Positions 1 to 7,224 of a stretch of DNA of 38,223 bases are shown here, one piece after another. The DNA is taken from positions 1 to 38,223 of the forward strand of contig JAMCVT010000037.1 in the NCBI GenBank assembly GCA_023475565.1. The letters are read 5' to 3'. A program made the position numbers and the translations under genes. This DNA is from Actinomycetota bacterium (GTDB lineage Bacteria > Bacillota > Desulfotomaculia > Desulfotomaculales > Desulfocucumaceae). Numbering within the stretch: the stretch's first letter is position 1; every line of letters starts with the position of its first letter. Under the pieces are notes generated by a model. It did no database searches, had not been told where the DNA came from, and saw only the letters and a program-made list of their open reading frames with translations.

Positions 1-190
1 ATGAAGAGTTTGATGGAATTATCTATTAAAGTGCCCGGCAAGTTGCTGATGTTAAAATTTTACAGATGACACAGGTTAATTTAATATTGTCAATTTTATT
101 GAAAAAAGCTATTGACATAGTACGGCTAGATCAACAAAAATCCGCCCATTGGCGGTTGTAGGCCGTAAAAATACTGCATAGATTACCTGC

Positions 191-231
191 AAAACGGACA
201 AACCCGTATAAAAACCGGGTTTGTCCGTTTT
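191..231 (-). terminator. Rho-independent terminator (possibly bidirectional)
   Basis: A perfect 16-bp inverted repeat (arms 191-206 and 216-231) encloses a 9-nt loop, with A runs on one side and T runs on the other. On the minus strand it lies just past the stop of the spore coat gene at 247-657, so it probably ends that transcript. The run of T on both strands means it could also stop plus-strand transcription entering from the left. Bases 1-190 hold no gene that I can support. Confidence 0.85.
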
Positions 232-246
232 ATCTGCTTATAATTA

Positions 247-657
247 TTACCAGTTCCGGCCTGGGTCCTGCCCGTAGGGCTGTTGGCCGGGCTGCTGTCC
301 AGTGCCATACTGGTAGGGATGCATGCCAGGATGCGCCATGCCGATACCCTGGCCGGGGCTGGCCGCCCCCATAGCGGTCCCCGCCATCGCGCCCATTCCC
401 TGCCCGGGCTGCTGGGCCTGCATACCGGCCTGATACATCGCGGAGGCCGGGGTTGCCGGCTGTACCCGGTAGTATCCCCGGGAGTTCATTATGTCAAAAA
501 CTGTTCTGTGGGAAGCCAGCTCATCGTCATGTATCTGCATCAATGTGTTCCGCACCCTGTTGTCGGCAGATTCCAGCAGGGCCTGGTGGTAGCCGGTGGA
601 AATGTATTTTTTGTCAATAAGAAGGTCCGTCAGTATGTCCCGGTCGCTTAAATTCAT
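247..657 (-). CDS. Spore coat protein, CotF family
   Basis: A 136-residue protein. The N-terminal ~65 residues form a helical, ferritin-like Coat F domain with the usual opening (MNLSDRDILTDLL), a LLIDKKYISTGYHQAL segment and the RNTLMQIHDDEL segment. The C-terminal half is a low-complexity Gly/Gln/Met/Pro tail (repeated GQGM, HPGM and QQPGQQP pieces), typical of coat proteins. It is expected in the coat of the developing spore. A strong ribosome binding site (GGGAGGTGAG) precedes the ATG. It lies 23 bp downstream of a second small gene on the same strand and ends at a strong hairpin terminator, so the two probably form one transcript. The family call is firm; the exact coat layer cannot be told from sequence. 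Confidence 0.85.
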   Translation of the reverse strand: MNLSDRDILTDLLIDKKYISTGYHQALLESADNRVRNTLMQIHDDELASHRTVFDIMNSRGYYRVQPATPASAMYQAGMQAQQPGQGMGAMAGTAMGAASPGQGIGMAHPGMHPYQYGTGQQPGQQPYGQDPGRNW

Positions 658-680
658 CCTTTCTCACCTCCCTTTAATTT

Positions 681-902
681 TTAATGTCCAGCTTCGCCGG
701 TCAGCCCAGCCTCCTGCAGGAGACTGTTCAGGGCTGAAATATGCCGCTGCCCCCTGTCCAGCGTCTGCTGAAGAAGCCCCTGGACAGCCTGGTCCCTGGT
801 CTGGTTCAGATATATCTGGGCTTTTTTGGCACATATCTCCTCGACCCTGATAAGTGACTGAATGTTAAGCTTTTCCATCTCGCTGATGGTCATCCCGTGC
901 AT
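681..902 (-). CDS. Small hypothetical protein, probably spore-coat associated
   Basis: About 73 residues, entirely helical in appearance, beginning MHGMTISEMEKLN and containing a heptad-like stretch (EEICAKKAQIYLNQTRD...LLQQTLDRGQRHISALNSLL). The pattern resembles the N-terminal helices of CotF-like or ferritin-like coat proteins, without the low-complexity tail of its neighbour. GGGGGTGA lies 6 nt before the ATG at 902; an in-frame GTG at 905 and an ATG at 893 are alternative starts. It sits directly upstream of the CotF gene on the same strand, which supports a sporulation role by context. The function is an inference from that neighbour. Confidence 0.7.
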   Translation of the reverse strand: MHGMTISEMEKLNIQSLIRVEEICAKKAQIYLNQTRDQAVQGLLQQTLDRGQRHISALNSLLQEAGLTGEAGH

Positions 903-969
903 CACCTTTCACCCCCAGTATTTTCATTCAAAAGATATTATTTAAAAATTATGGGTTTTTTATGCATAA

Positions 970-994
970 AAATACCGCCGTATTGCGGCGGTGC
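970..994 (-). terminator. Putative terminator hairpin downstream of hflX
   Basis: Arms ACCGCCG (974-980) and CGGCGGT (986-992) flank a 5-nt loop. Read on the minus strand the stem is followed by ATTTTTATG, a usable U tract. It lies beyond hflX and its adjoining repeats and upstream of the small coat-type gene, so it most likely separates those two transcripts. Confidence 0.6.
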
Positions 995-997
995 CGG

Positions 998-1066
998 TTT
1001 AAAGGAAAGGGGACACACCTGCTGAAGTCCGGGTATTCCTTTTCAGACAGGAATGTCCCCGATCAT
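998..1066. repeat. Dispersed palindromic repeat, family A (GGGGACA type), copy 1
   Basis: GGGGACA at 1009-1015 is mirrored by TGTCCCC at 1054-1060. The unit starts GTTTAAAGGAAAGGGG and ends in AATGTCCCCGATC. The same unit recurs at about 14826-15030, 30018-30238 and 34931-35036. It looks like a REP/REPIN-type element; no transposase is present in the window. Confidence 0.75.
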
Positions 1067-1075
1067 ACGGCGTAT

Positions 1076-1165
1076 GTCTTCTGTCTCCTGGCTTCTGGCT
1101 CCTGTCTTCTGTCTCCTGGCTCCTGGCTTCTGGCTCCTGTATTCTGAATTCTGTATTCCGACCAC
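1076..1165. repeat. Minisatellite-like repeat, family B (CTTCTGGCTCCTG type), copy 1
   Basis: A run of degenerate 6-8 bp units (CTTCTGT, CTCCTGG, CTTCTGG and similar) ends in ATTCTGAATTCTGTATTCCGACC. The reverse complement of that end recurs at about 25695-25720, next to another family B tract. It lies 20 bp beyond the hflX stop codon. Open frames here arise only from the repeat and should not be taken as genes. Confidence 0.75.
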
Positions 1166-1184
1166 ATAGTAAATCAGCATGAGG

Positions 1185-2432
1185 TTATTTAAGTTCCGAC
1201 TCCACCCTCCCGGCCCATATTTCCTCCAGCTCAACCTCCACCGTGATGCCGTCGGGGCCGTGTTCCTGGTGCATTACCAGGCCCTTTTCAAACAGCAGCG
1301 GCAAAATTCCGGCCTTGGTGAAAGGCAGGAAATATCTCTTTTTGACCCTTCTCCGCTCAACAGCCACGGCCAGCCTTTCCAACAGTTCATCAAGCCCCCC
1401 GCCGGTAAGGGCGGAAATAAGCACCGGGTCGCGTTCTTCCAGGGGAGGGAGGTCTCCGCGCACACGGTCGGACTTGTTATATACGGTTATAGAGGGCTTG
1501 TGCCCCGCACCGAGGGACTCCAGCACTTTTTTAACGGTTTCTGCCTGACTCCGCGCACCGGGATGAGATATGTCTATCATATGCAGCAGGAGGTCGGACT
1601 CCATTACCTCTTCCAGTGTAGCCCGAAACGCCGCCACCAGGTGGTGGGGCAGGCTGCTGATAAACCCCACTGTATCGGTGAGCAGAACGGTTTGGTTATT
1701 GGGAAGAACCACCTTCCTGGTGGTGGGGTCCAGGGTGGCGAAAAGTTTATCCTCCACCAGCACGTCGGCCCCGGTAAGTTTCTTTAAGAGGGTGGACTTA
1801 CCGGCATTTGTGTAACCCACAATGGACACCAGGGGAAAGGGCACTTCCTTCCTCCCCCTCCTCAGTATCTGGCGGTGTTTCCTTACCTCTTCTATATCTT
1901 TTTTAAGCTCGGCAATGCGCTTCCTTATTCTCCTCCTGTCCATCTCCAGCTTTGTTTCACCTGGTCCTCTGGTACCTATTCCCCCGCCCAGCCTGGATAA
2001 ATCCGTCCTAATCCCGGTCAGCCTGGGAAGAAGATAGTTCAGCTGGGCCAGTTCCACCTGGAGCTTGCCCTCACTGGTTTTAGCCCGGCAGGCGAATATA
2101 TCCAGAATAAGCCGGGACCGGTCTATAACCCTCACGCCCACAACCTTTTCAAGGTTTACGGCCTGGGCGGGAGAAAGCTCCCGGTCACATATAACTATGT
2201 CAGCTTCAACTTCCCCGCAAAGCTCCGCCAGCTCCAGGGCTTTTCCCCGGCCCAGAAAGGTTGCCGCATCAGGCCTTTCTTTCTTTTGCAGCACCCTCCC
2301 CACCACCCGGGCCCCGGCGGTATAGGCCAGCCCTTCCAGCTCGCTGACCGACTCCTCAGCCGCTTCCCGGCCTTCCCCGGGCAGTTGGATGCCCACCAAG
2401 ACAGCGCTTTCCTCATTCTCCCGGTAAATCAT
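1185..2432 (-). CDS. hflX: GTPase HflX
   Basis: A 415-residue translation-factor-related GTPase that binds the ribosome; in other bacteria HflX splits stalled 70S ribosomes, often under heat stress. The N-terminal HflX domain spans about residues 10-180 and includes the Gly-rich segment (LSRLGGGIGTRGPGETKLE). The G domain follows: G1 GYTNAGKST, G3 DTVGF, G4 NKSD and a G5-like SALTGGG. A C-terminal extension of about 60 residues is present. The length is typical. It begins at an ATG with GGAGGG a few bases upstream. It is transcribed alone, divergently from the L,D-transpeptidase gene, and two repeat elements lie just after its stop. Confidence 0.97.
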   Translation of the reverse strand: MIYRENEESAVLVGIQLPGEGREAAEESVSELEGLAYTAGARVVGRVLQKKERPDAATFLGRGKALELAELCGEVEADIVICDRELSPAQAVNLEKVVGVRVIDRSRLILDIFACRAKTSEGKLQVELAQLNYLLPRLTGIRTDLSRLGGGIGTRGPGETKLEMDRRRIRKRIAELKKDIEEVRKHRQILRRGRKEVPFPLVSIVGYTNAGKSTLLKKLTGADVLVEDKLFATLDPTTRKVVLPNNQTVLLTDTVGFISSLPHHLVAAFRATLEEVMESDLLLHMIDISHPGARSQAETVKKVLESLGAGHKPSITVYNKSDRVRGDLPPLEERDPVLISALTGGGLDELLERLAVAVERRRVKKRYFLPFTKAGILPLLFEKGLVMHQEHGPDGITVEVELEEIWAGRVESELK

Positions 2433-2537
2433 GAAACCCTCCCGCCGGCCTCCGGGCCGCTTTCCTTTATTAAAACAAGTTATTCCGGCCCCTTTGGCCG
2501 CATAGTTATGAAGTAAAAAACTGACATGGGGGGTAAT

Positions 2538-3419
2538 ATGGCAAGAACAGCCTTTCTCTCACTGACCACCCTTTTTTTCTGGGTCCTTTCCTGCACCTGT
2601 GCCCTTGCCGATTACAGCATTTTGATCAACAAAGGCATAAACCGCCTCACTCTTTACGATGATGAACAGGCAGTAAAGACATTCCCGGTGGCCACTGGAA
2701 AGAACCGGAGCCTCACCCCTGAAGGAACGTTCACCATTGTCAGCAAACTGGTTAACCCGTACTACGTCAAGAAAAACATACCCGGTGGAAGTCCCCGAAA
2801 TCCCCTGGGTCCCCGCTGGCTTGGACTAAGCTGCGGCGGAGGCGGGGAATACGGGATTCACGGCAACAACGACCCCTCTTCCATAGGAAAATACGTATCT
2901 GCAGGCTGTATACGGCTAAGAAACGAGGATGTTATATGGCTTTTTGACAGGGTGCCGGTGGGCACCCGGGTAAAAATAATCAATATCCCCCAAACCACAA
3001 ATACACCGCCTGTAACTAATTATACAGTATTTGTGGACGGCAGGGCACTTACCCTCAATTCCGGCGCAAAGCCCCTTGCTGCCGGGGAAACCTGCCTTGT
3101 TCCAGTCCGGCCCGCCATAGAGGCCATGGGCTACAGCGGCACATGGGCCGAAAAAGAAGGCAGGTTTGATATAAAGGCAGGACGGTGTACCATTTCGGTA
3201 TGGGACAACTCAAACCGCGCGATGGTGGATAACCACCCGGTTCTTCTGCCGGCCAGGTCTGTAATCTCCGAAGGGGGAAGCCTGTGCGTGCATCCCGACT
3301 TTTTCAGCGCGGCTTTGGGTGGGAAGGTTTCCCTTGAAGGGAAAGTAAGTATAAAAATTGTTTCTCCCGTGGGATTACTGGCCGGGTCGGGCTTTATCAT
3401 CCCTCCGCCGGAACTATAA
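2538..3419 (+). CDS. Secreted L,D-transpeptidase (YkuD domain) with C-terminal copper amine oxidase N-like domain
   Basis: A 293-residue exported protein predicted to make 3-3 or lipoprotein cross-links in peptidoglycan, possibly in spore cortex or envelope. It starts with a signal peptide (hydrophobic core within residues 4-22, cleavage near CALA/DYS). The YkuD domain (about 25-155) contains YGIHGNN and the catalytic SAGCIRLRNEDV motif with its Cys. A second domain (about 165-285) matches the Cu-amine-oxidase N-terminal-like stalk module common in clostridial wall proteins (FVDGRALTL...PVRPAIEAMGY). The ATG at 2538 is chosen over the one at 2526 because the G-run at 2528-2533 fits as its ribosome binding site and the signal peptide then begins correctly. 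It stands alone, divergent from hflX. Confidence 0.92.
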   Translation: MARTAFLSLTTLFFWVLSCTCALADYSILINKGINRLTLYDDEQAVKTFPVATGKNRSLTPEGTFTIVSKLVNPYYVKKNIPGGSPRNPLGPRWLGLSCGGGGEYGIHGNNDPSSIGKYVSAGCIRLRNEDVIWLFDRVPVGTRVKIINIPQTTNTPPVTNYTVFVDGRALTLNSGAKPLAAGETCLVPVRPAIEAMGYSGTWAEKEGRFDIKAGRCTISVWDNSNRAMVDNHPVLLPARSVISEGGSLCVHPDFFSAALGGKVSLEGKVSIKIVSPVGLLAGSGFIIPPPEL

Positions 3420-3420
3420 T

Positions 3421-3711
3421 AAAAAAGGGGCTGCCGCCCCTATCTCTATCTGTAAAGGGGCTGCCGCCCCTCGGGACTATAGCGTCCCTCACCCTGCAAT
3501 AAAGGGGGAATTCCCCTTCTTTAACCCCCTGGGAAATTATCCACATGGCATAATTTCTTATATCTTAAAAAAGGGGCTGCCGCCCCTATCTCTATCTGTA
3601 AAGGGGCTGCCGCCCCTCGGGACTATAGCGTCCCTCACCCTGCAATAAAGGGGGAATTCCCCTTCTTAACCCCCTGGGAAATTATCCACATGGCATAATT
3701 TCTTATATCTT
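3421..3711. repeat. Tandem duplication of a 146-bp hairpin-rich unit
   Basis: Unit 1 (3421-3566) and unit 2 (3567-3711) are nearly identical; the difference I see is one T missing from a T run in unit 2. Each unit holds two copies of the hairpin GGGGCTGCCGCCCC, spaced about 31 bp apart, a GGGGGAATTCCCC palindrome, and a shared tail ending CTTATATCTTA. No gene lies here. The hairpin nearest the L,D-transpeptidase stop may help end its transcript, although no T run follows it. Confidence 0.9.
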
Positions 3712-3927
3712 AAAACACCCTCCGGACCCCCATAAAAATTTGTCGCAATAAGTATAACGTATTAGAATAGTTATGCAAAATGATTCAATTTAAAATTTTA
3801 CATTAAATATCTAAAATTTATAGCTAAATACTTGAAGGAATTGACATTTTTCTGCAGAAGCTTATTGTTATACGGAAAAGAATCATCAGAGTCAATGCCA
3901 AAACTGTATATTTAAGCGGTGAATAAA

Positions 3928-5073
3928 ATGCTTTCCAATATCGGCAAGCTTGACACAATAATTACAGAAACCGTAACAGCCATTGAAAACGGCAAAAGAC
4001 AGGTCTTTGACATTGCCGAAAACACCAGGATTGAGCACCAGCGTCTGAAAATGGATCTGGAAGAGGTTCGCATGCAGGTGGCCCAACTGGTGGCAGAGGT
4101 GGACGCCCTCACCATCGATGAAAAAAAAGCCCGGTTGAGACTGGCCGAGGTAAGTAAGAATTTTAAAAGGTTCTCCGAAGATAACATAAAAAAAGCATAT
4201 GAGGACGCCCAGGAAAAACAGCTCAGGCTGGCCACCCTGAGGGGAAGGGAAAGCCTTCTCCGCTATAAAAGAAACAACCTGGAACAAAGTATGCGCAGGC
4301 TGGACAGCATGCTGGACAAGGCCGAAAATCTTGCTTCCCAGCTGGCGGTGGTGACCGGTTTCCTTTCCGGAAACCTGAAAGATTTTTACCAGAAGCTAGG
4401 CGAAATGCAGCAGGTGCAGCAGCTGGGGATAAGCATAATAAAGGCCCAGGAGGAAGAGCGGCACCGTGTTGCCAGGGACATCCACGACGGACCGGCCCAG
4501 CTTCTGGCCAATATAGTTATGAGGGCGGAATTCTGCCTGAAGCTCCTGGACATTGACAGGACAAAGGTAAAGGAGGAACTGCAAGCCCTCCAGCATATGG
4601 TTCGCCAGAGCCTGCAGGATGTCAGAAAAATAATATTCGACCTGAGGCCCATGGTGCTGGATGACCTTGGGCTGGTGCCGGCCATAAAGCGTTATGTGGA
4701 AGATTTTCAGGGCCAGTACGGCCTGGCGGTGGAGTTCATAGTCATAGGGACACCCAGAAGGTTTTCCATCGCCATAGAGGTGGCCGTATTCAGAATAATG
4801 CAGGAGTGCGTGAGCAATATACGAAAGCATGCCCAGGCCACCCTGGTGGCCATAAAGATAGAGTTTTTGAAAAATAAATTAAATGCCGTGGTAAAGGACA
4901 ATGGTGTGGGCTTCCATCCCGAAACCATAATTAACGTCGGTAAAAAAGAGTGCTTTGGGATTTTGGGAATGAGAGAAAGGACCCAGATATTAAACGGTGA
5001 AATCAATGTTATTTCCGCCCCGGGACAGGGGACAACCATTAGTGTATCAGTCCCCCTGGAAGGAGAAGAATGA
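3928..5073 (+). CDS. Cytoplasmic DegS-like sensor histidine kinase
   Basis: A 381-residue soluble kinase with no membrane segment. Residues 1-165 are a long coiled coil of the DegS sensor type. The HisKA_3 dimerisation domain carries the phospho-acceptor in ERHRVARDIHDGPAQ (His186). The HATPase region (about 275-380) has an N box (ECVSNIRKHA), a G1 motif (VKDNGVGF) and a G2 region (GILGMRER...GQGTTI). AGCGGTGA lies 5 nt before the ATG at 3928, which is preferred to the in-frame GTG at 3919. The stop codon overlaps the start of the response regulator gene in an ATGA arrangement, so the two are translationally coupled. DegS-type pairs often control motility, exoproteins or surface structures, and this pair sits just upstream of a pilus operon. 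Its signal is unknown. Confidence 0.93.
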   Translation: MLSNIGKLDTIITETVTAIENGKRQVFDIAENTRIEHQRLKMDLEEVRMQVAQLVAEVDALTIDEKKARLRLAEVSKNFKRFSEDNIKKAYEDAQEKQLRLATLRGRESLLRYKRNNLEQSMRRLDSMLDKAENLASQLAVVTGFLSGNLKDFYQKLGEMQQVQQLGISIIKAQEEERHRVARDIHDGPAQLLANIVMRAEFCLKLLDIDRTKVKEELQALQHMVRQSLQDVRKIIFDLRPMVLDDLGLVPAIKRYVEDFQGQYGLAVEFIVIGTPRRFSIAIEVAVFRIMQECVSNIRKHAQATLVAIKIEFLKNKLNAVVKDNGVGFHPETIINVGKKECFGILGMRERTQILNGEINVISAPGQGTTISVSVPLEGEE

Positions 5074-5771
5074 GCCGGCAGACATTTTTACAATCGGAAG
5101 GTGAAAAAATATTGTCTCCTATAAAAGTCCTTATTGCAGATGACCATATGCTGGTAAGGGAAGGTATAATTAAAATACTTACCCTGGAACAGGACATAGA
5201 GATAGCCGGCGAGGCCGGGGATGGCCAGCAGGCTGTTTCCATCGCCCTGGAGAGGCATATCGACATTGCTCTCCTGGATGTAAACATGCCCGTCATGGAC
5301 GGGATAGAGGCCTGCCGGAGGATTAAAAAAATAAAGCCCGGGGTGGGGGTCATCGCCCTGACCATTCACGACCAGGAGGAGTACCTGTTCGAATTTATCC
5401 GCGCCGGGGCCTCGGCTTACCTGCTTAAGGATGTAAGCCCCGGTCAGCTGGTGGAAACAATCAGAGGCGTGGCCAACGGCAGTTCATACATACCTCCCAA
5501 GCTTATGTCCAATGTTTTTCAGGAAATAACCCGCATGTCGGTAAATCTTGGCCCTTCCAGGCGCATTGACGACAACCAGCTGACCCCCAGGGAAGTTGAA
5601 GTGCTGCAGCTGGTAGCCAGGGGTTCCTCCAACAGGGCTATCGCCAAAAACCTGTTCATCAGTGAAAAAACAGTAAAGAACCACCTCTACCGGATATTCC
5701 AAAAACTCAATGTTGAGGACCGAACCCAGGCTGCCCTTTACGCATTAAAGAATAAACTTGTTGACTTGTAA
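5070..5771 (+). CDS. NarL/FixJ-family response regulator, DegU-like
   Basis: A 233-residue DNA-binding response regulator, the partner of the kinase just upstream. The receiver domain (about residues 18-135) has the acidic pair in IADDH, the phospho-acceptor Asp70 in ALLDVNMP, the conserved Thr in ALTIHD and the Lys in LLKDV. A linker leads to a LuxR-type helix-turn-helix (about 168-230): LTPREVEVLQLVARGSSNRAIA, then SEKTVKNHLYRIFQKL. About 17 extra residues precede the receiver. The start overlaps the kinase stop by 4 bp. A strong terminator follows, so kinase and regulator form a closed two-gene operon. The pilus operon 190 bp downstream is a natural candidate target, by context only. Confidence 0.95.
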   Translation: MSRQTFLQSEGEKILSPIKVLIADDHMLVREGIIKILTLEQDIEIAGEAGDGQQAVSIALERHIDIALLDVNMPVMDGIEACRRIKKIKPGVGVIALTIHDQEEYLFEFIRAGASAYLLKDVSPGQLVETIRGVANGSSYIPPKLMSNVFQEITRMSVNLGPSRRIDDNQLTPREVEVLQLVARGSSNRAIAKNLFISEKTVKNHLYRIFQKLNVEDRTQAALYALKNKLVDL

Positions 5772-5798
5772 AAATAATTTAAATCGAATTGAGTTATT

Positions 5799-5838
5799 AA
5801 AAAACAATGGGACTTGTAGAAAGTCCCATTGTTTTTTT
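5799..5838 (+). terminator. Rho-independent terminator after the two-component operon
   Basis: Inverted repeat arms at 5800-5814 and 5822-5836 (core AATGGGACT / AGTCCCATT) form a 15-bp stem with a 7-nt loop, and the distal arm ends in a run of T. It lies 28 bp beyond the response regulator stop and separates that operon from the pilus operon. Confidence 0.92.
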
Positions 5839-5892
5839 AAGGACTTAAGTCCCGATAGAGTTAGGCCTAAAAATAAATAAATTTTAATACTT

Positions 5893-5921
5893 TTGTAAGA
5901 TTGTTATATTTTTTGTAAAAT
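5893..5921 (+). promoter_or_regulatory. Putative sigma-A promoter of the Flp/Tad operon
   Basis: TTGTAA (5893-5898) and TAAAAT (5916-5921) are 17 bp apart in very AT-rich sequence, 38 bp before the pilin ATG. GGGAGGTGA follows as the ribosome binding site. It is the best promoter match between the upstream terminator and the pilin gene. Confidence 0.6.
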
Positions 5922-5958
5922 GATAGCATTTAGGAAAATCCTTGGGAGGTGAATTATA

Positions 5959-6144
5959 ATGGTGAAACTTTTAATGAGTTTGTGGACTGAAGAAAGCGGG
6001 CAGGGAATGGCAGAGTATGGACTTATCCTGGCACTGGTGGCGGTAGTTACGATTGCTGCTTTTCAACTCCTCGGTACCGGCATCAAAACTAAAGTTAATG
6101 AGGTTGGCACCTCAATTAGAGATGCCGGCACTACTCCCCCATAA
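5959..6144 (+). CDS. flp: Flp-family type IVb pilin
   Basis: A 61-residue major pilin precursor. The short basic/polar leader is followed by the Flp cleavage and assembly motif (EESGQGMAEYGLIL) and an unbroken hydrophobic helix (about residues 21-43, ALVAVVTIAAFQLLG). Cleavage is expected after the Gly of GQG, and the Glu-Tyr pair at mature +4/+5 is the family hallmark. The length fits Flp pilins. A strong ribosome binding site (GGGAGGTGA) precedes the ATG. It is the first gene of the Tad operon and is followed by a strong stem-loop before the prepilin peptidase gene, which fits high pilin expression relative to the assembly genes. Confidence 0.95.
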   Translation: MVKLLMSLWTEESGQGMAEYGLILALVAVVTIAAFQLLGTGIKTKVNEVGTSIRDAGTTPP

Positions 6145-6197
6145 CTATCACTGCCTTATATAATCAGCTATAATTGCTAATTATAACCCGGATATCC

Positions 6198-6227
6198 TTT
6201 GCCCTACTTATTCTTAAGTAGGGCAAA
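6198..6227 (+). other. Intercistronic stem-loop between pilin and prepilin peptidase
   Basis: A 13-bp perfect stem (6198-6210 and 6215-6227, core GCCCTACTTA / TAAGTAGGGC) with a 4-nt loop lies 54 bp past the pilin stop. It is followed by AAAACATT rather than a T run, so it is more likely an mRNA-stabilising or partial-termination structure than a full terminator. A TTG-initiated reading frame running through it should not be taken as the start of the peptidase. Confidence 0.7.
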
Positions 6228-6252
6228 ACATTCCCTGAAAGGTAATAAAGCT

Positions 6253-6804
6253 ATGAAAGCGCTATCAGACCTCGGCTTGTATTTTTCCGATTACCTTCTC
6301 ATTCTTTTGTTGATTATCTGCATTCTGACCGATATTAAAAGCAGGCGGGTGTATAACCTGGTTTTAGTCCCTTTCCTGATAGTCTCCCTGGCAGCCGGTT
6401 TTATAACCGGGGGTTGGGCTCTGCTTCTGGAGAGCATTAAAGGGTTTATTCTGGGCCTGGTTATTCTCATTGTACCATTTTCAAGGGGTGGCATCGGGGC
6501 CGGGGATGTGAAGCTTATGGCGGTTATCGGAGGTATTAAGGGCACTGTTTTTGTAATATACGTATTCCTGGCCGGGGCCCTGGCCGGCGGACTCCTGGCA
6601 CTGGGTTTCCTGGCTGCCAACCGGCAGCTGCTGGCAACCCTTGCGGGACTGCTGCAAACATTCCTCAGACTGATGGGCAGGCATGGTGTGGTGATACACA
6701 CAGGCAGCCGGGAAAATGAGGCGAAAGCGGTATACTTCCCCTATACCCTGGCCATAGGAGCGGGGGTTATTGCAGTATACGCAGCAGGCTGGAAATCTTT
6801 TTGA
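6253..6804 (+). CDS. Type IV prepilin peptidase, TadV/CpaA-like
   Basis: A membrane aspartyl protease of 183 residues that removes the leader from Flp pilin and the TadE-like pseudopilins. The two catalytic aspartates fall in the family motifs ILTDIKSRRVYN (after the first membrane helix) and GAGDVKLMAVIG. About five to six hydrophobic helices are visible (near residues 12-24, 34-52, 57-73, 90-115 and the C-terminus). AAAGGTAAT lies before the ATG at 6253; a longer TTG start at 6199 would run through the hairpin and lacks a ribosome binding site. It lacks the methylase domain of large PilD enzymes, as expected for CpaA. Confidence 0.93.
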   Translation: MKALSDLGLYFSDYLLILLLIICILTDIKSRRVYNLVLVPFLIVSLAAGFITGGWALLLESIKGFILGLVILIVPFSRGGIGAGDVKLMAVIGGIKGTVFVIYVFLAGALAGGLLALGFLAANRQLLATLAGLLQTFLRLMGRHGVVIHTGSRENEAKAVYFPYTLAIGAGVIAVYAAGWKSF

Positions 6805-6813
6805 GGTGGTAGC

Positions 6814-7209
6814 ATGAAAGCGCGGTTTTTAAAAAATGAACGCGGCCAGGCCATGGTGGAGCTGGCCCTGGTGCTCCCCATACTGCTTATTCTCTTTATG
6901 GGGATAATTGAATTCGGCAGAGTATACCATTCCTACCTCGTAATCACCAATGCCTCCCGGGAGGGAGCCCGGGTGGCCATTCTGGGAGGAAGCGACGACG
7001 CCATAAGCGCCCGGGTCGGTGAAGTAACCGCAGACCTTGATCAGACAAAAATCCAAACCGTGGTCACCCCTGTTCCCGCCGAGAGAAAGTCTGGGGAACT
7101 GGCGAAGATTGATGTGCAATATAAAATTCCCCTTGTTTTTCCCCTTTTCGATATTGTCATCCCGAACCCGCTGCCGCTTTCCTCAAAAACGGTAATGAGG
7201 GTTGAATGA
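6814..7209 (+). CDS. TadE-like pilus assembly pseudopilin
   Basis: A 131-residue protein with a short charged N-terminus (MKARFLKNERGQAMVEL), a hydrophobic helix (about residues 17-36) and an exported C-terminal domain. GQAMVELALVLP matches the TadE motif, a prepilin-peptidase-processed minor pilin signature. A GAGGTGG ribosome binding site lies just before the ATG, and the gap to the peptidase gene is 9 bp. It is expected to act as a minor pseudopilin in Tad pilus assembly. Confidence 0.9.
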   Translation: MKARFLKNERGQAMVELALVLPILLILFMGIIEFGRVYHSYLVITNASREGARVAILGGSDDAISARVGEVTADLDQTKIQTVVTPVPAERKSGELAKIDVQYKIPLVFPLFDIVIPNPLPLSSKTVMRVE

Positions 7210-7224
7210 AGGAGGTGGTTTTCG

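Noticed and set aside
1-69. A 22-codon open frame beginning at the first base.
   Set aside because: Its start coincides with the window edge, it is very short, has no visible binding site and matches nothing I know.
112-140. TTGACA at 112-117 as a promoter.
   Set aside because: No acceptable -10 box lies 16-18 bp downstream.
962-1165. Short open frames on both strands across the family A and B repeats before hflX.
   Set aside because: Their sequence comes from the repeat units (Gly-Ser-Trp-Leu type runs) and similar frames appear at other repeat copies.
3358-3713. Possible CRISPR array or coding frame in the tandem repeat.
   Set aside because: There are only two long units in direct contact with no unique spacers, and the frame's peptide merely repeats with the DNA.
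3841-3874. TTGACA at 3841 and TATACG at 3869 as the promoter of the kinase gene.
   Set aside because: The spacer would be 22 bp, too long for a sigma-A promoter; the real start site is not clear.
6199-6252. Longer TTG start for the prepilin peptidase.
   Set aside because: It would begin inside a perfect hairpin with no binding site; the ATG at 6253 has AAAGGTAAT before it and starts just before the first helix.
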